In this document: positions 24,246 to 36,029 of the stretch, piece after piece | How the letters are laid out: each line of letters starts with the position of its first letter | Position numbering within the stretch: position 1 is the first letter of the stretch | Source: Chrysoperla carnea | Lineage: Eukaryota > Arthropoda > Insecta > Neuroptera > Chrysopidae | Direction of reading: 5' to 3' | Assembly (NCBI RefSeq): GCF_905475395.1 | Contig: NC_058338.1 | Coordinates: 6,648,935-6,712,934, forward strand | DNA length: 64,000 nt | The notes under the pieces: generated by a model | Databases searched by the model: none | Told to the model about the DNA's origin: nothing | What the model saw: only the letters and a program-made list of their open reading frames with translations | Translations under genes and position numbers: made by a program

Positions 24246-25441
24246 GTTGATTCGCGAATTTTTCACGTAATCTGTAATTTTAGCATAATAATTCGGTAAA
24301 TTTTTTAGTATATTCTTCATTACATATAACCCCACAATCGTTACGTAATATTCAGCCTAATATTTAAGAAAATGGTTAGTAAAAATAATAAATATAATTA
24401 AAATATAAGAATAAAAATTAAAAGAAACATACAAATTCGATTATAAGTTAATTTGCATTAAATTTTCAAGAAAATCTTTATAAATTACCTCACTTATCAA
24501 AATGTTGACAACCTATTAAAAACTGCAAAGGACGTTCAAATCCCATAAAGATGAATACACTGCTTTTTTCTCTGTCTTCAATTTTTATTGAATAATGAAT
24601 GCCAAAATGTATGAGTCAAAAACATTTAAACTTTGATTTTTCTCAGCTAAGATTCAAAACTCTAGAAAATTGAGTGATATTCAAGAAAAACATTTTGTAA
24701 TACATGTTTTTAATTTTTTAAATCCTTTAAATGTACATTTTATAGTAAAATTTTAATTACTTTAATGTTTAAAATTTTTGGTACTACTGGTTTCATAGAT
24801 AACTTCATGTTTCAGAGATGTATTTCTAAATTTAAACCGCTTACATCATTTGGTAACTTTACAAATGGGGTATTCAAGGTGCTTATGTACGAAGTTGCAT
24901 TAATACAGGTCATTTTTCAACCAATAAAAAAAGCGTTTACACCCTAAATTACTGGAAAATTTAGGGGGTAAAATTCATAAATTGCTGCTATAGAGTATTT
25001 CAAGAATCTAACATTCACATGTATAAAAAATATTCCACTTCAACAATGGACACCATAAGAGCGATCACCACTCAGTCTTCTTAAGGTGTATTTTCATGCT
25101 GACGCTCAATGCTGAGTTTGGGCGACAAATTTGATTTTGACTCAAAAAACAAACGATTGCTTCATCAACACAGTCTATACATGGTATTTCAACAATTAAC
25201 TTAGTCAATTGTTTGTTTTCACTTGTTTTATTAGAAAATCTTTCTCTAGTTTTTTTCTTCTATATGAGTTGTTGGCGATCGCCCATTTGATGTTGGCGAT
25301 CCACGTTTCAAATAAACGTCTATGATCATTTTAATCAAATTTCAAAACTTGAAAACAATTGATGAAACTCACATATGATGGTAATGTTTACAAAACTGAA
25401 AACAATAATGTTTTATCGATAGCAAAACGAATTGAAGGAAA
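24246..25441. other. spacer between two divergent genes, with a repeat tail
   Basis: Contains upstream sequence of both genes. A short repeat fragment (about 25140-25235, with CAACAATTAACTTAGTCAATT) belongs to the tail of family A. No other gene was seen. Confidence 0.45.
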
Positions 25442-27948
25442 ATGGAAGGAGGTATTGAGAAATTAGCGAAACCACAAATTATATGTCATGCAGAAAAATC
25501 CGTCAATTATTCATTATTTGACGGTAAATGGATACCATGTTCGGCAAAATTTATTGTGTTAGGTAGCCAACCGAACGGTAAAGGCATTATACAAATATAT
25601 GAAATATGTAAAGGTGAATTAAAACTAGTCAATGAATTTGGGAAGAAATCATCATTTAAATGTGGCACTTTTGGAGCATCGAATTTACGCGATAGACATT
25701 TGGCTACCGGTGATTTTGATGGGAAATTACAAGTATTGTGGGTATTCAAACTGAAAAATTTAATGCTTGGCGTTAATTTTTTGATTTTGTTTTTTTTTTT
25801 TAAAGAGATTTAGAACGTTTTGATAAGCCAGTGTATTCATGCGATGCACATCAGGGAATTATTAACACAATTGACGGGATCGGAGGAATGGCGGTAGGCT
25901 GTGGAGCTCCTGAAATTATCACCGGTGGACGTGATGGTATGAAATAAAAAAATTTCCATAGATTCATAATAATCGAGGAAATAAAGGAATGAACTGTCGA
26001 TTTTTTGGGCAACCCATTTTTTGAGCAGTAAGACGAATCGTGAGGACGTCTACAAACTTTGTGAACAAAAGTTATGAGGGAGAAATGAAAAGCTGGAAAC
26101 TAAATATCGATGGAAATAAGTCTTACTTTGTTACTCGGGGCTTTTCTGGACCGCTGAACACGAATGTTATTACGAAAATGGCCGTTGAGGTATCCTGTGC
26201 TTAGGGCGGAACAAAGGGAGACGCCCAGGGACGAAATATGTTACATATTCTCGTAAAACTGCAAGAGATGAAGTGTATACTTCCCGCCCTGGGCACCAGG
26301 TACTTCGGAGGCCATTTTCTTTAGCATATTTGAGCTCAGTGGCAAAAAAATCCCCAAGTGACAAAATGGGAATCATTTCCATCGATATTTAGTTTCCAGT
26401 TTTTCATTTTCCTCTCATTACTGTTGAAAGTTTCTAGACGCCCTCACGAATCGAATGCATAAGATCACATCTCCATCTAGAATTGACAATGAATTATTTC
26501 TGAGATTCCCTAAATTCTTCTAATTTTTGTTTATTTAGGTAGTGTGAAAGTGTGGGATGTTCGACAAGTGGGTGCTCCAGTTGCCCATATGAAAGCACGT
26601 GAAGGTGAAACAACACGTGAATGTTGGTCCGTAGCTGCGGGTAACAGTTACAATTCCGAAGAACGAGTCATAGTTTCTGGCTACGATAATGGTGATATTA
26701 AAATGTTTGATTTGAAAAATATGTCGATACGATGGGAATGCAACGTTAAAAATGGAGTAAGTTGCTAGAATTATTAGATAATCGTTAAATTTTTCTAAAC
26801 TTTCTTAATTTTTTACAATTGATGTAAAACGAATTTTAAGTTGGATATAATCGGGTTACGATTTTCAAGAAAAAATTCCATAGTAACCGCACAAAATTAC
26901 CGGGAATAACAGGCTCAGGTGAAAGGAGCGTTTGAGACGCTGTGCCAACGAGCCCGCTCTTTTCTTTTGACGCTAGAGTGGGCCGGAATCTCAAATCATT
27001 CAGTGCCAGGCGGTTTAGTTCCTCGAAGCATTCATAGTCTATCCTGGATTGGAATCTTGACGCCTCAACCGGCCGAAGTGCGGCCTTACTATCTGAGAAG
27101 ATGTTATGTGTCCTACTGTAACGTTTTTTGCCACAGATCGGGACACCTCTCAGCATAGCGAAGATTTCTGATTGAAGAACCGTCGCAAATTGGCCAAGAG
27201 GAATCGATTCCTTTATCCTTGGTCCATAAACTCCCGCACCAGATAGATCTTCTTGACTTTTTATAGGCGTAAACAAATACCAAAACTATCATTTCTCCAA
27301 TTTATGGAACTGGTAGTTTAATCGAAATATAAGGTCACACGACCCAAAACTACATTTTTGGTTGCAAGATTCTTGTGATTCGCTTCGATTCGCAATTAAC
27401 TAATTTGATTTTTTTCTTTGAATTTATGTGACCTTAGGTTTGTGGATTAGAATTTGATCGTAAAGATATCATGATGAATAAATTGGTAGCGACAACGTTA
27501 GAAGGTAAAATTCATGTATGGGATCTTCGAACGCAGCATGAGAAAAAAGGTTTTGCTGGTTTAATAGAAAAAGCAAATAATCGTAATACAATTTGGCAAG
27601 TTCGACATTTACCACAAAATCGTGAAATTTTCGTTACGACTGGTGGAGGCGGAACTATTAGTTTATGGAAATAGTAAGTTTTATTTTTTGGCGTCTTATA
27701 ACGTATTTGCAACTGTTATGAGAGCTTAATTTGTTTTCAGTAATTACCCAACAAAACGTGTATCAGACGATGGTGATGGTAATAAAGTGGGTGTAATTGG
27801 TAACTTACAATTGTTACAACATGCTGATTTAAGTTCACAACCTGTAAGTTCATTAGATTGGTCACCAGATAAATTAGGTTTAGCCGTTTGTACATCATTC
27901 GATCAATGTATTAGAATTATTATTACAACTAAATTAAATTTATATTAA
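25442..27948 (+). CDS. WDR92: WDR92/DNAAF10 (Monad), WD40 dynein-assembly factor
   Basis: Exons 25442-25737, 25806-25936, 26539-26756, 27438-27673 and 27741-27948 join in phase to 362 residues (human 357). Family landmarks: [14 protein letters not shown] at the start, [83 protein letters not shown] and [12 protein letters not shown] at the end, giving a seven-bladed propeller. Known role: with the R2TP-type chaperone machinery it preassembles axonemal dynein arms in the cytoplasm, so in an insect the likely sites are sperm and ciliated sensory neurons. The exon 1 donor is ambiguous: GTGGGT at 25738 gives LQVLDLERF, which aligns without a gap; a donor three bases later would break the frame. 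Introns 2 and 3 carry transposon remnants. Confidence 0.95.
26028..26458. mobile_element. foldback element in WDR92 intron 2
   Basis: The left arm (about 26030-26130) and right arm (about 26370-26458) are inverted copies: GAAACTAAATATCGATGGAA on the left matches TTCCATCGATATTTAGTTTC on the right, and CGTGAGG near the outer left end matches CCTCACG. There is no transposase; the open frame at 26170-26382 lies in the central part. Confidence 0.75.
26836..27276 (-). pseudogene. non-LTR retrotransposon RNase H fragment in WDR92 intron 3
   Basis: A minus-strand frame of 146 residues contains [31 protein letters not shown] and [10 protein letters not shown], which correspond to the RNase H strands and the catalytic E and D motifs of the domain carried by Jockey/I/R1-type LINEs. 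The end ([19 protein letters not shown]) matches the usual tail, but the segment between is shortened and no reverse transcriptase remains. It is antisense to WDR92 and is a dead fragment. Confidence 0.75.
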
Positions 27949-28797
27949 ATATAATTAATATTATAATACCTACCGATGTTACCACTTTACCAGCTACTTC
28001 ACACGGTCTTATGTCCTACAGACCCCCCCCCCCACACCAACCAGTTCTTACTTAATTAGTGTAATAATAATCATTTATTTTGTTAATAATAGATATTTTT
28101 TTATTCAGTTTTGTGTCTTTATATTGAATTTTCATCCAACAAATTTTGCTGCATCCTAAATCCTATAACAATGGCAGCTTCAGCTGAAATAAATTCCTAA
28201 ACTGTTTCGCTAAAAAATCTGGGTAAGCATAGCAAAATCATTAATGATTGGGTGCAAAAAACAAATTCTGATCTGAGGATCTCTCTCTCAATCTTCTTTG
28301 CTATCTTTAACTGTTTTTTAACCTGCTATATTGTTCATGATACAAAGGTATACACTTCAGCTGTCTAGGTTTGAGGTAGGAACATCAATGAACCAAACCA
28401 CATTTTAATTTCAACTTTTATTTAAAAAAATAATCACAGATTAATAATTTAATCAATTTATATAAAAAAAATTTATTTACAAAATTAAGTTCAATATTTA
28501 AAAACATAATACATTGGCCCCAACATTGGACGTATCGAAAATCTATATTTACACTCATACAGTTCCAAATGTTGGAGCAAAGCGAATAACTATCTGTTCG
28601 ACAAACACAACGATTTTAATAAATTATCGTTGTGTCAACTTTTCCCCGATTTCTATGGGTTTCGGCTTTTTGGAACTAAATAGATGTTATGATTTAAGTG
28701 TAATTTAAACATTTAAGCCGAATTAGAATTTTCATTTCCAACCCCATTCTTGTTTTGTGTCCACAAAAACATGTATACGAAAAAAACAAAGTTAGAA
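27949..28797. other. convergent 3' region of WDR92 and JKAMP
   Basis: The two genes end towards each other. TTTATT at 28417-28422 would serve as AATAAA for JKAMP on the minus strand. The open frame at 28514-28708 resembles nothing and lies in the likely JKAMP 3' UTR. Confidence 0.5.
28188..28193 (+). terminator. candidate polyadenylation signal for WDR92
   Basis: AATAAA about 240 bases after the stop. A 13-base C-tract precedes it at about 28023-28034. Confidence 0.35.
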
Positions 28798-31393
28798 TTA
28801 TGGAATAACCTTATTTGGATCGGTAAATATTGCAGTGGAAATATAAAAAATAGCTGGAAATGGTACTAAAAATAATAAATGCGTTGGATTTGGTAGAATT
28901 CTTTTATATGTTGTAATTGCAATAATGCCATATGCATGTAAACACCAATGCCCTAATAATATCACACAATTTCGAATATCGGTTATTGTATCCAAAAATA
29001 ATGCTTTCCATGTTTGATTTTCACGTAACGCAAAATGTGCTGCATTTGATATTACTGAGAGTACGACAGTGATGAATGGATAACTGTAATCTGAAATAAT
29101 CAAGACATTTTTGTAAAATATTTCCGCACTGTATCAGGTGATCGGATAGTAACAGAGTTTTAAGGAAATGAGCAAAAAGTGTGTCGAATTTCAGAACAAT
29201 CATGATTATATTGACAGATTTCGAAGTAAAAAACCAGTCGGAATCGTGGATTTTATTTCATTAAATTCTCAAAAAACTTCATTTGATTTCTAAGGATTCA
29301 TTCATTACTAATTTTGTGAATTTCGTGAAGTTTTTGGCAACCTAGTAATAGTTTGGAAAACCTACTCAAAATATAAATTAGATTAATTTCACTATCTCTC
29401 GACTTTTTGGTTTATCTCCCGGTTTCCCAGAACTTTGAGAAAGCATGAAATTATAAAAAAAATTAACTTACATAAAATTCCAGCTCCAACAGCATGAAAC
29501 AATCCTAAAATTGGAATAAAATACATGGCAGCATAAATCGACATTTTACTCTGCTTCGGTAGACATCGGGCACAAATCCACGGTCGTAATACAAGCATTA
29601 TTAATAATGCAAATCCATATAGCATAAAAACCACCGTATATCTATCCAAAAAAAATTGTTTCAATTTCTTTGTTTAAAGTATGGAGGGTAGACGTAAGGA
29701 GGATAATCTTAAAAATGGGTCAATGTCAAAAAGTGTCCAAAATAACAGTTATAAAATTGACCAAAATGGCTCTTGTGTAGCAAAAGGTGTTTGATGTGAA
29801 CTTCTCTATCCTTCTTTAACAACTTATTTAGATCTTTATCTTTCTCTTATTACTTTGTGTTTGATGTGAACTTCCCTATCCTTCTCTAACAACTTGTTTA
29901 GATCTTTATCCTACTTTTATTACTTTCTTTTAAAATTTACACTTTTGATACAGCAGCACCACCAATTTTCTGCTTTTCGTGGACACTTTCTATATACCCC
30001 TTATCTTTACCCTCCATAGTTTAAAGGGAAGGGATTTCTGTGGTGGCTATAATACTTACAAGGGATATACAGCTTCTTGGGTGCAATGTAACGTTTCTTC
30101 ATAGTATAAATTTGGATTGTGGAAGAGTGTATACCAATCTGCTCCATTTTTAATGGGACAACTGCGCACTCGAAATGATCCAATTGGATCGGTTAGCAAT
30201 AATGTGCATATACATGCTAATCCTGTTTCAATTAGGGCAGATCCATGAAGAATTAATACATCTTTGTTAAAACTGGAGAAACAAATTTAAAAATAATGTT
30301 CGTTATTTTAGTTTTTATAATTTTATTAGCGATTATTAGATATTAACGGCCGCTTACGGGTCCGTTAAAAGACCAGCACCGTTGTATTTTGTTCATGGAA
30401 TTTATTACATCCTTTTCAAATCTTCCTTGTTAATATAAAACAAGGAAACTTCGATCCAGAACTGGGCTATTATATTAATCGAAAAAATAAAACCGAAAAA
30501 CAGTCTGACCCAGGAATCGACTCTTCGCCAGTTGGTTATTATGGAAGTCGGCGGAAATTATTTTTCTAGGAGTCAAAAAGTGTTTAGAATGGACAAAACT
30601 GGAATCACAAAATAATCCTCATTTTCGTTAATAACGAGTTTTCGACGAAAATCCGCATTTTTTTTTTCAAATGCTTATATCTCGATAATCGTAAGGTAAG
30701 GTAAAAAACGTAAAGGCTCCAAAATTGCTTGGTATCGTCCAAAATAAAAAATCCAAGTTTTTTTTTTTAATGTTAAAGAGAATGTGGTGTCCGGAAGTAG
30801 GTTGAGTACACGGTCCAGTACTTTTTGTTGAGTATACACAGACAAACATTTTCCACCCTTTACAAAACAAATCCACTGGGAAGGAGTCGATTCTTGGGTC
30901 AAATGCCTTATTTCCTAAACTATATTATCATTCCTCCCAAACAAGGACGAGGGTAAGGTTAGAATTTGTAATATTCCGGTAAGTTTTAACCTTTCAAAAA
31001 GTGCATTACAAGTAGATGATAAACCTAATAAATCTTACTTTAAATCCAAATAACGGGAACTTTATGGTCACAGACTCTCAGCCTATTGTTTACATGTGGC
31101 AAGGAATGTGATAATTTGGTGGAAACTCACCTTCGTCGCATCGAGACCATGTCAATAAAAAACCAATGTAAAACTAATAATAATAAAGTCATAAATCCTA
31201 AGTATAACCAGTCGTAAAGTGATAATGTTTCCATACATAATAAACAAATCGATTCATCGTTTGCACGATAACCTCTTGGACAAGCACCGCATCCAGACCA
31301 TGTTCCATTGTCGTATGATACACGTCCACAATATTTTCCTGGACAAAATGATGGTGTCAATACAGAATTTTTAAAATTTTCTATGTATGCCAT
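28798..31393 (-). CDS. JKAMP: JKAMP/JAMP, JNK1/MAPK8-associated membrane protein
   Basis: Four minus-strand exons, 31393-31131, 30272-30060, 29641-29472 and 29090-28798, join in phase to 312 residues (human about 311-326). The N-terminus is a cysteine-rich luminal segment (FCPGKYCGR, WSGCGACPRGYRAN, SICLLC), followed by LYDWLYLGFMTLLLLVLHWFF, the first membrane span. Further spans and the family strings DWYTLFHNPN, HCTQEAVYPLYTVVF, IYAAMYFIPILGLFHAVGAG and HWCLHAYGII follow. Known role: a multi-pass ER membrane protein that links unfolded-protein stress to JNK signalling and recruits proteasomes and ERAD factors to the ER. All donors and acceptors are GT-AG. The start ATG at 31393 gives a family-like N-terminus (NSVLTPSFCPGKYCG). 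Confidence 0.94.
29786..29930. repeat. two-copy tandem duplication in JKAMP intron 2
   Basis: GTGTTTGATGTGAACTTC begins copies at about 29788 and 29857 (period about 70) with few differences. Confidence 0.8.
30273..31130. other. JKAMP intron 1 with transposon-like segment
   Basis: A segment of about 400 bases has inverted-looking ends (GACCCAGGAATCGACTC near 30508 and GAGTCGATTCTTGGGTC near 30885). Frames inside it resemble nothing. It is probably a non-autonomous DNA element. Confidence 0.5.
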
Positions 31394-31577
31394 ATTTTTT
31401 TTTTCGGAAAAAAGGTTAATATAAAGTCAAAAAGATGACACCATACTGTTTATTACCTCTATATACTAACTACTGTTGTTTACAGAGGAGATAATGTGTT
31501 TTAATTTTAACTTTAAAAATCGATGTTCCATAAAATCGTACGGTGTTGGTTAAATTATTTGAAGGATATTTATTAAA

Positions 31578-32022
31578 ACGGTATGGCTATCCGCACAATA
31601 CCGTCCACGGTATACCGTATACGGTCTATTTAGACGCGGTATGAAATTATTTTTACCCTTTTATACCGTAAGGCCCTTATACCGTGCACGGTATACTTTT
31701 TCACGGTATACTCTTTATGCCGTCGAACCCTTATACCGTGTGCGGTATAGTCTCGTCCACGGTATACACAATATAGATTGGAAGGCTTATTTGAAGCAAA
31801 TGAAATATACCGTGTGCGGTATAGTCTCGTCCACGGTATACATTATGCAGATGGGAAAGCGTATTCTACAGAAATGTAACATACCGTGTGCGGTATACTC
31901 TCGTCCACGGTATACATTATACAGATGGGAAAGCGTATTATACAGAGATTTACGGTATACCGTATACGGTATACCGTCTATACGGTATACCGTCTACGGT
32001 ATACCAGTATATACGGTATCCA
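31578..32022. repeat. dense CGGTAT/ATACCG palindrome cluster
   Basis: About 25 occurrences of CGGTAT or its complement ATACCG occur in roughly 440 bases, many fused into ACGGTATACCGT palindromes. Three units of about 75-78 bases (near 31733, 31809 and 31885), each with ATACCGTGTGCGGTATA and CTCGTCCACGGTATA, form a tandem block. It lies in the divergent spacer between JKAMP and B56. The open frame 31641-32027 is a product of the repeat. Confidence 0.9.
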
Positions 32023-33036
32023 CGTAAAAAATGCTGTGGGTTATTTTGTTTTTTATCTTGACGTTCTAGGATCATTTTTAAGAAAAGTCACTAAAGGGCA
32101 AATTTAAGATAAATTTGCACTTTCGCCTTTTAAATTTCTTCGAATTGTATCGTCCAAAAATGCTCTTCTTATGACGTCACGTTTTCATAAAATCCTAAAA
32201 TACATGCATCCTCTGAATATAGAAGTTTTGTGGCGTTCACACTATATTTTTAAATTATGCAATATTATTGGTCAATATTTCTGTAAAGAGGCCGTTCATT
32301 GGACAGCCATACTTGTACATCTAAATAAAAGATTTTCTTATAAAATTAATAATTTCATAAATTTAACAAATAAAAAATATTAAATAATTATTAAAAATTT
32401 GTGAATTATTTTTTTTATAAAGTTTTTATGTGACTTAAGTTGTTATAAACATATTTTTGTGAATATTTAGACATTGATTTGACTTAAAAAATAGTACTCC
32501 ATCTATTTTCAGCACTAGGTACTTTTCAACGAGGCTTTACTTCTCAATGCTCAATGAGTGAGCCAAATTTTCAGTGAAAAACGTCATAAAAACGACCTAA
32601 AATAACCGTAAAACTAAAATAATATCGATGTGTAATTGTGTTAATTATTACAAGTGATGTATTTATGTGTCACGGCAATGGTTAAATTGACGTTAAAACA
32701 ATGAATTTGTTACGTCTTGACCAGCTGATGGCGGGTGAAATAACTCAATGCTCCTTTGCTGGGTTTCATAATTGACGGAAGGATTACCAAAAAAAAAAAA
32801 AAAATTAAAACTGAAAACTGTGTGTGTGAAAAGTTTTTTTTTTATAGAAAAATTATGAAATAAACCATGAGTGATTTATTTATTTGAAAAGTGGGTTCAA
32901 TCCACAAGAGACTAGTCAACCGGCTTGCTCTTAGGGCGTGCACATCTTAACCTATCCTTTTTTTAACGTTGGCCCCTGCGGCTGAGATGCGAGGCTTTGC
33001 CCCAGCTTTGTGTATAAATATCAACTAAAAAAAATC

Positions 33037-33058
33037 CACGTGTTTATATAAACACGTG
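33037..33058. promoter_or_regulatory. 22-base perfect palindrome with paired E-boxes, B56 promoter
   Basis: CACGTG at 33037-33042 and again at 33053-33058 enclose TTTATATAAA, and the whole 22 bases are their own reverse complement. It sits 109 bases upstream of the B56 start codon, so the central TATA-like core could position transcription start within the short 5' UTR. The function is inferred. Confidence 0.55.
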
Positions 33059-33167
33059 AAAACCACAAAACTTTGTGAGAAAATTTAAAAATTTTTTGTG
33101 TGTGAAAATCCTTTTTGTCCCCCAGTTCTTTTTTTTGTTTTATTTATTTATATTATTCAACGACACA

Positions 33168-33303
33168 ATGTCCACTACATTTGTTGATCGAATTGATCCG
33201 TTTGCAAAACGGTCGTTAAAAAAGAAAACGAAAAAGTCACAAGGAAGTTCACGATATCGTAATTCACAGGATGTTGAATTACAAGCGCTACCATTGCTTA
33301 AAG
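33168..33303 (+). CDS. wdb: PP2A B56 regulatory subunit (widerborst/PPP2R5 type), first coding exon
   Basis: The exon encodes 45 residues starting MSTTFVDRIDPFAKRSLKKK and ending ELQALPLLK. It stops at a GTAAGG donor in phase 1 with a G left over, which suits the Asp that follows LPLLK in B56 proteins. The basic N-terminus, SSRYRNSQDVELQALPLLK, matches the conserved start of the PPP2R5/B56 family. B56 subunits choose substrates for protein phosphatase 2A and place it at centromeres and in signalling complexes; widerborst in Drosophila acts in planar polarity and circadian control. The HEAT-repeat body must lie beyond position 64000. The ATG at 33168 is preferred over the upstream in-frame ATG at 33075, whose peptide is hydrophobic and unlike the family. 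Confidence 0.78.
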
Positions 33304-34404
33304 GTAAGGAATCATCATATTTTTTGTCGATTGCATAACTCATTTGATTGAATTTAAGTGTTTTTTGGTTGAATTATTTAATTTTGATTTGAATTGTGTT
33401 AGTTTTAATGAAAATAAGTGAAAAATTACTTCATTTTATGATTATTTTTGGTGTATGTTTACAGTTTGGACAGAAGTTATCTAGTATTACATATTAACTG
33501 TCTTGAAGTTTGTAATACACGGTCCGCACGGAATACACGATCGTCTTCTAAACTATTGCACGTATTTTAATCAAACTTTCACCCATTTATTGAAATTTTT
33601 TTTGTTTTTATTTTCATTTTCTAACATCGAAAATCCCCCTACTACTATAAGTGCATTTTTCTTCCATATTTGGTTTTTAAATATGCAAATTTTTTTTAAT
33701 GAAACATTTTAAGATGATTTTATTACGAAAATAAATCCGTCATTTAAATACGTTTTTTTTTCGAGATAAATTTTGTATGTGTTTTTTCAAACATGATTTT
33801 CTCGTGAAATATACCATTTACATCGAAAATCCCTGTCAAATTGTTTTCGGACACAAATTGTAGGAATTTTTGTTATGTTTGTTTTTATAACGTTTTATAG
33901 TGGAAGATTATGATGAATTAGTTTATAAATGCATATTTTATTAAATATATTTTCGTGAAAATCATTTTCTACATCGGAAAATCCTCCGCTTTCTGTGATT
34001 ATACAGAATTTTGGGGATAAAAAGCATGTATTTTCTAAACATTATCTTTTTTTTCCGAATATTATAGTTTTATTCTAGTACAGTATTTTGAAGTTTGTAA
34101 TTTACAGATTAGGTACACTCAAATCAAATAAAATTGAACCAATTGAACATAGTTTTAATAGTAGTATTAGACAATACTAGATGTTTCAGGGAGATTGATG
34201 AATTTTCAAAAATTAAGATTATTTCAGGTTAAAAAATTGAAAAATTAGAGAAATTTACAATTCTTTTCTATTTATGTTCAATTTAGGAATTAGTAAATGT
34301 AATAAAGTAGAACTTCGTTTAGTTCAAATGTTTTAACGGAACTATTTTAAAAGTTTGATTTGTAGAATTTCTCACTTAAAAGTGGGCTAAGTTAGGCCAA
34401 CCAT
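33304..34404. other. start of the long B56 intron 1, AT-rich
   Basis: No exon or repeat boundary was recognised. The intron continues to the window end, at least 30.7 kb. Confidence 0.5.
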
Positions 34405-34920
34405 TTTAAGGTTTCATCTCGCAATCTAACGGAATAAGCTGAATACTTGTACAAACCTTTATTTGGTACAAATGTTGTCTTAAAAGTCACATATGATCAC
34501 GTGTCAGCGTTCTTAGATATTCAAGGTCAAAGGTAGCAAAATTTAATTTTTTTGAGAATATTTTGTTTTCTTTGCCTTCAATCGTATTTAAGTTTATTAT
34601 AAAACTTGTAAAGAATAAAATTCTCTATAAATTTTGTTTGAAAACTTTTTGTATACGTTGAATCGTTTTCAAAAAAGTTAAAAAAACGGTTTCAGACGTT
34701 TGTAGAGAATTTTATTGTCTACAACTTTGATAAGACAAAGTAAACGGAATATTCTCAAAGAATTAATTTTTGCAACCTTTCACCTTGAATATCTAAAGAC
34801 GCTGACACGTGACCATATGTGACTTGAGACAACATTTGTAGTATCAAAATATGGGTTTGATCAAATATTTCTTATTCGCTTATTTCGCTAGATTCCGAGA
34901 TTGACCCTTTTATTGACTTT
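34405..34920. mobile_element. large foldback element
   Basis: Long inverted arms: ACAAATGTTGTCTTAAAAGT (from 34468) pairs with the inverse ending at 34840 (GACTTGAGACAACATTTGT), and pairing extends outward to about 34410 and 34915 (TCTCGCAATCTAACGG versus CTAGATTCCGAGA). The centre near 34640-34700 is unpaired. No coding. Confidence 0.75.
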
Positions 34921-35119
34921 GAAATGGTACCATAAAAAAATTAGTCTTTTAGGGTAATAATCACCAAAATCTAAAAAAAATTTTCGGTTTTTTGACAAAA
35001 TTGCGTTCGAGGCAACAAACTTGGATTATTCATTTGAACAACATCATAAACAAGTCTGCAAAAAATCACAACTATTGAATTTGACACAAAATACATCGTA
35101 CTTTCAGACGACAAGGTTA

Positions 35120-35310
35120 TTGAATAATCATCAGAATAACACATGAGCTATAAATTATAAAAAAATTTAATTTAATCTGACATTTTACTGCTCCATCTAT
35201 GATCATCATTTTGAATCATAAATTAAAGATTTATGTAACAATTTAAAATAGTAAATGTTAAAACAATTCATGGCCATCTTTTCTATGATTGTTGAATGAT
35301 GATTGATGAG
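35120..35310. repeat. partial family B copy
   Basis: Shares TAACACATGAGCTATAAAT, AATCTGACATTTTACT and AATTAAAGATTTATG with the copies at 46515-47000 and 2066-2503. Confidence 0.65.
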
Positions 35311-35612
35311 GTTAGACTGTAATAATATTAGAATATAAAAATAATTATAAAATAGAAACAATAAGTAATGCTTTTACAAATAAAATATAAAATAAAATAT
35401 TAAAAGATGTTTAATAATAATAATTATTATAATAATAATACTAGGTGAACTGTGTACAGTGCACGTACAGTTCGACTACGAACATTGTAGTAGTGTACAC
35501 ACATACAGTCATACATACATATTACACGGTGCAGTTATCAAATATGTGACAACTGTATACACTTACAGGGTGTAATACATAAAATTAAATTTAATAATAC
35601 AAAAATAAATAT

Positions 35613-35826
35613 AAATCAAAAAACCCGATTGAGTTAAATATAAACTGGAAAGAAAAAAACAAGTACAGCAGTTTACATAGCAACTTTAACAGTCGGGACC
35701 CAATATTGGACATATTTGAGCCGGTGTAGATTTTAATGAGTCCCGGCTGTTAAAGTCGCTATTTAACTGTTGTACTTGTTTTTTTTCTTTTTAGTTTATA
35801 TTTAATTCAGTCGGGTTTTTTGATTT
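35613..35826. mobile_element. foldback MITE, 214 bases
   Basis: The arms AAATCAAAAAACCCGATTGA and TCAGTCGGGTTTTTTGATTT pair, and pairing continues through TTAAATATAAACTGG and ACAAGTACAGCAGTT to a short loop near 35700-35740. Nearly the whole element is palindromic. Confidence 0.85.
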
Positions 35827-36029
35827 CTTTAAATAATTTTTTTTTATTTTACTCTTTTTAGTGAGGATTTTCAAATACCTATTCAACGATACCCCACTTA
35901 CCATAATTTGTCGACTATCATTTTCTTTCTAAATCAAATGCGTCAACCGATTTTAATGATTATTATGTTCATCGATATGTCTATTTAATAGCTATTCAAT
36001 GATACCCAACTTGACATAGTTGACATAAT

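Noticed and set aside
25738-25813. Read-through of WDR92 exon 1 to the stop at 25811
   Set aside because: The reading becomes a T-tract run (FFFFKEI), while splicing at 25737/25806 gives a gap-free WD40 alignment.
28514-28708. Small gene between WDR92 and JKAMP
   Set aside because: No family resemblance; it lies in the probable JKAMP 3' UTR, antisense.
31641-32027. 128-residue frame rich in YRVRYT
   Set aside because: It is produced by the CGGTAT/ATACCG repeat and is low complexity.
33075-33167. Upstream in-frame extension of the B56 exon from the ATG at 33075
   Set aside because: The extra 31 residues are hydrophobic and T-tract derived, unlike any B56 N-terminus; the ATG at 33168 gives the family start.
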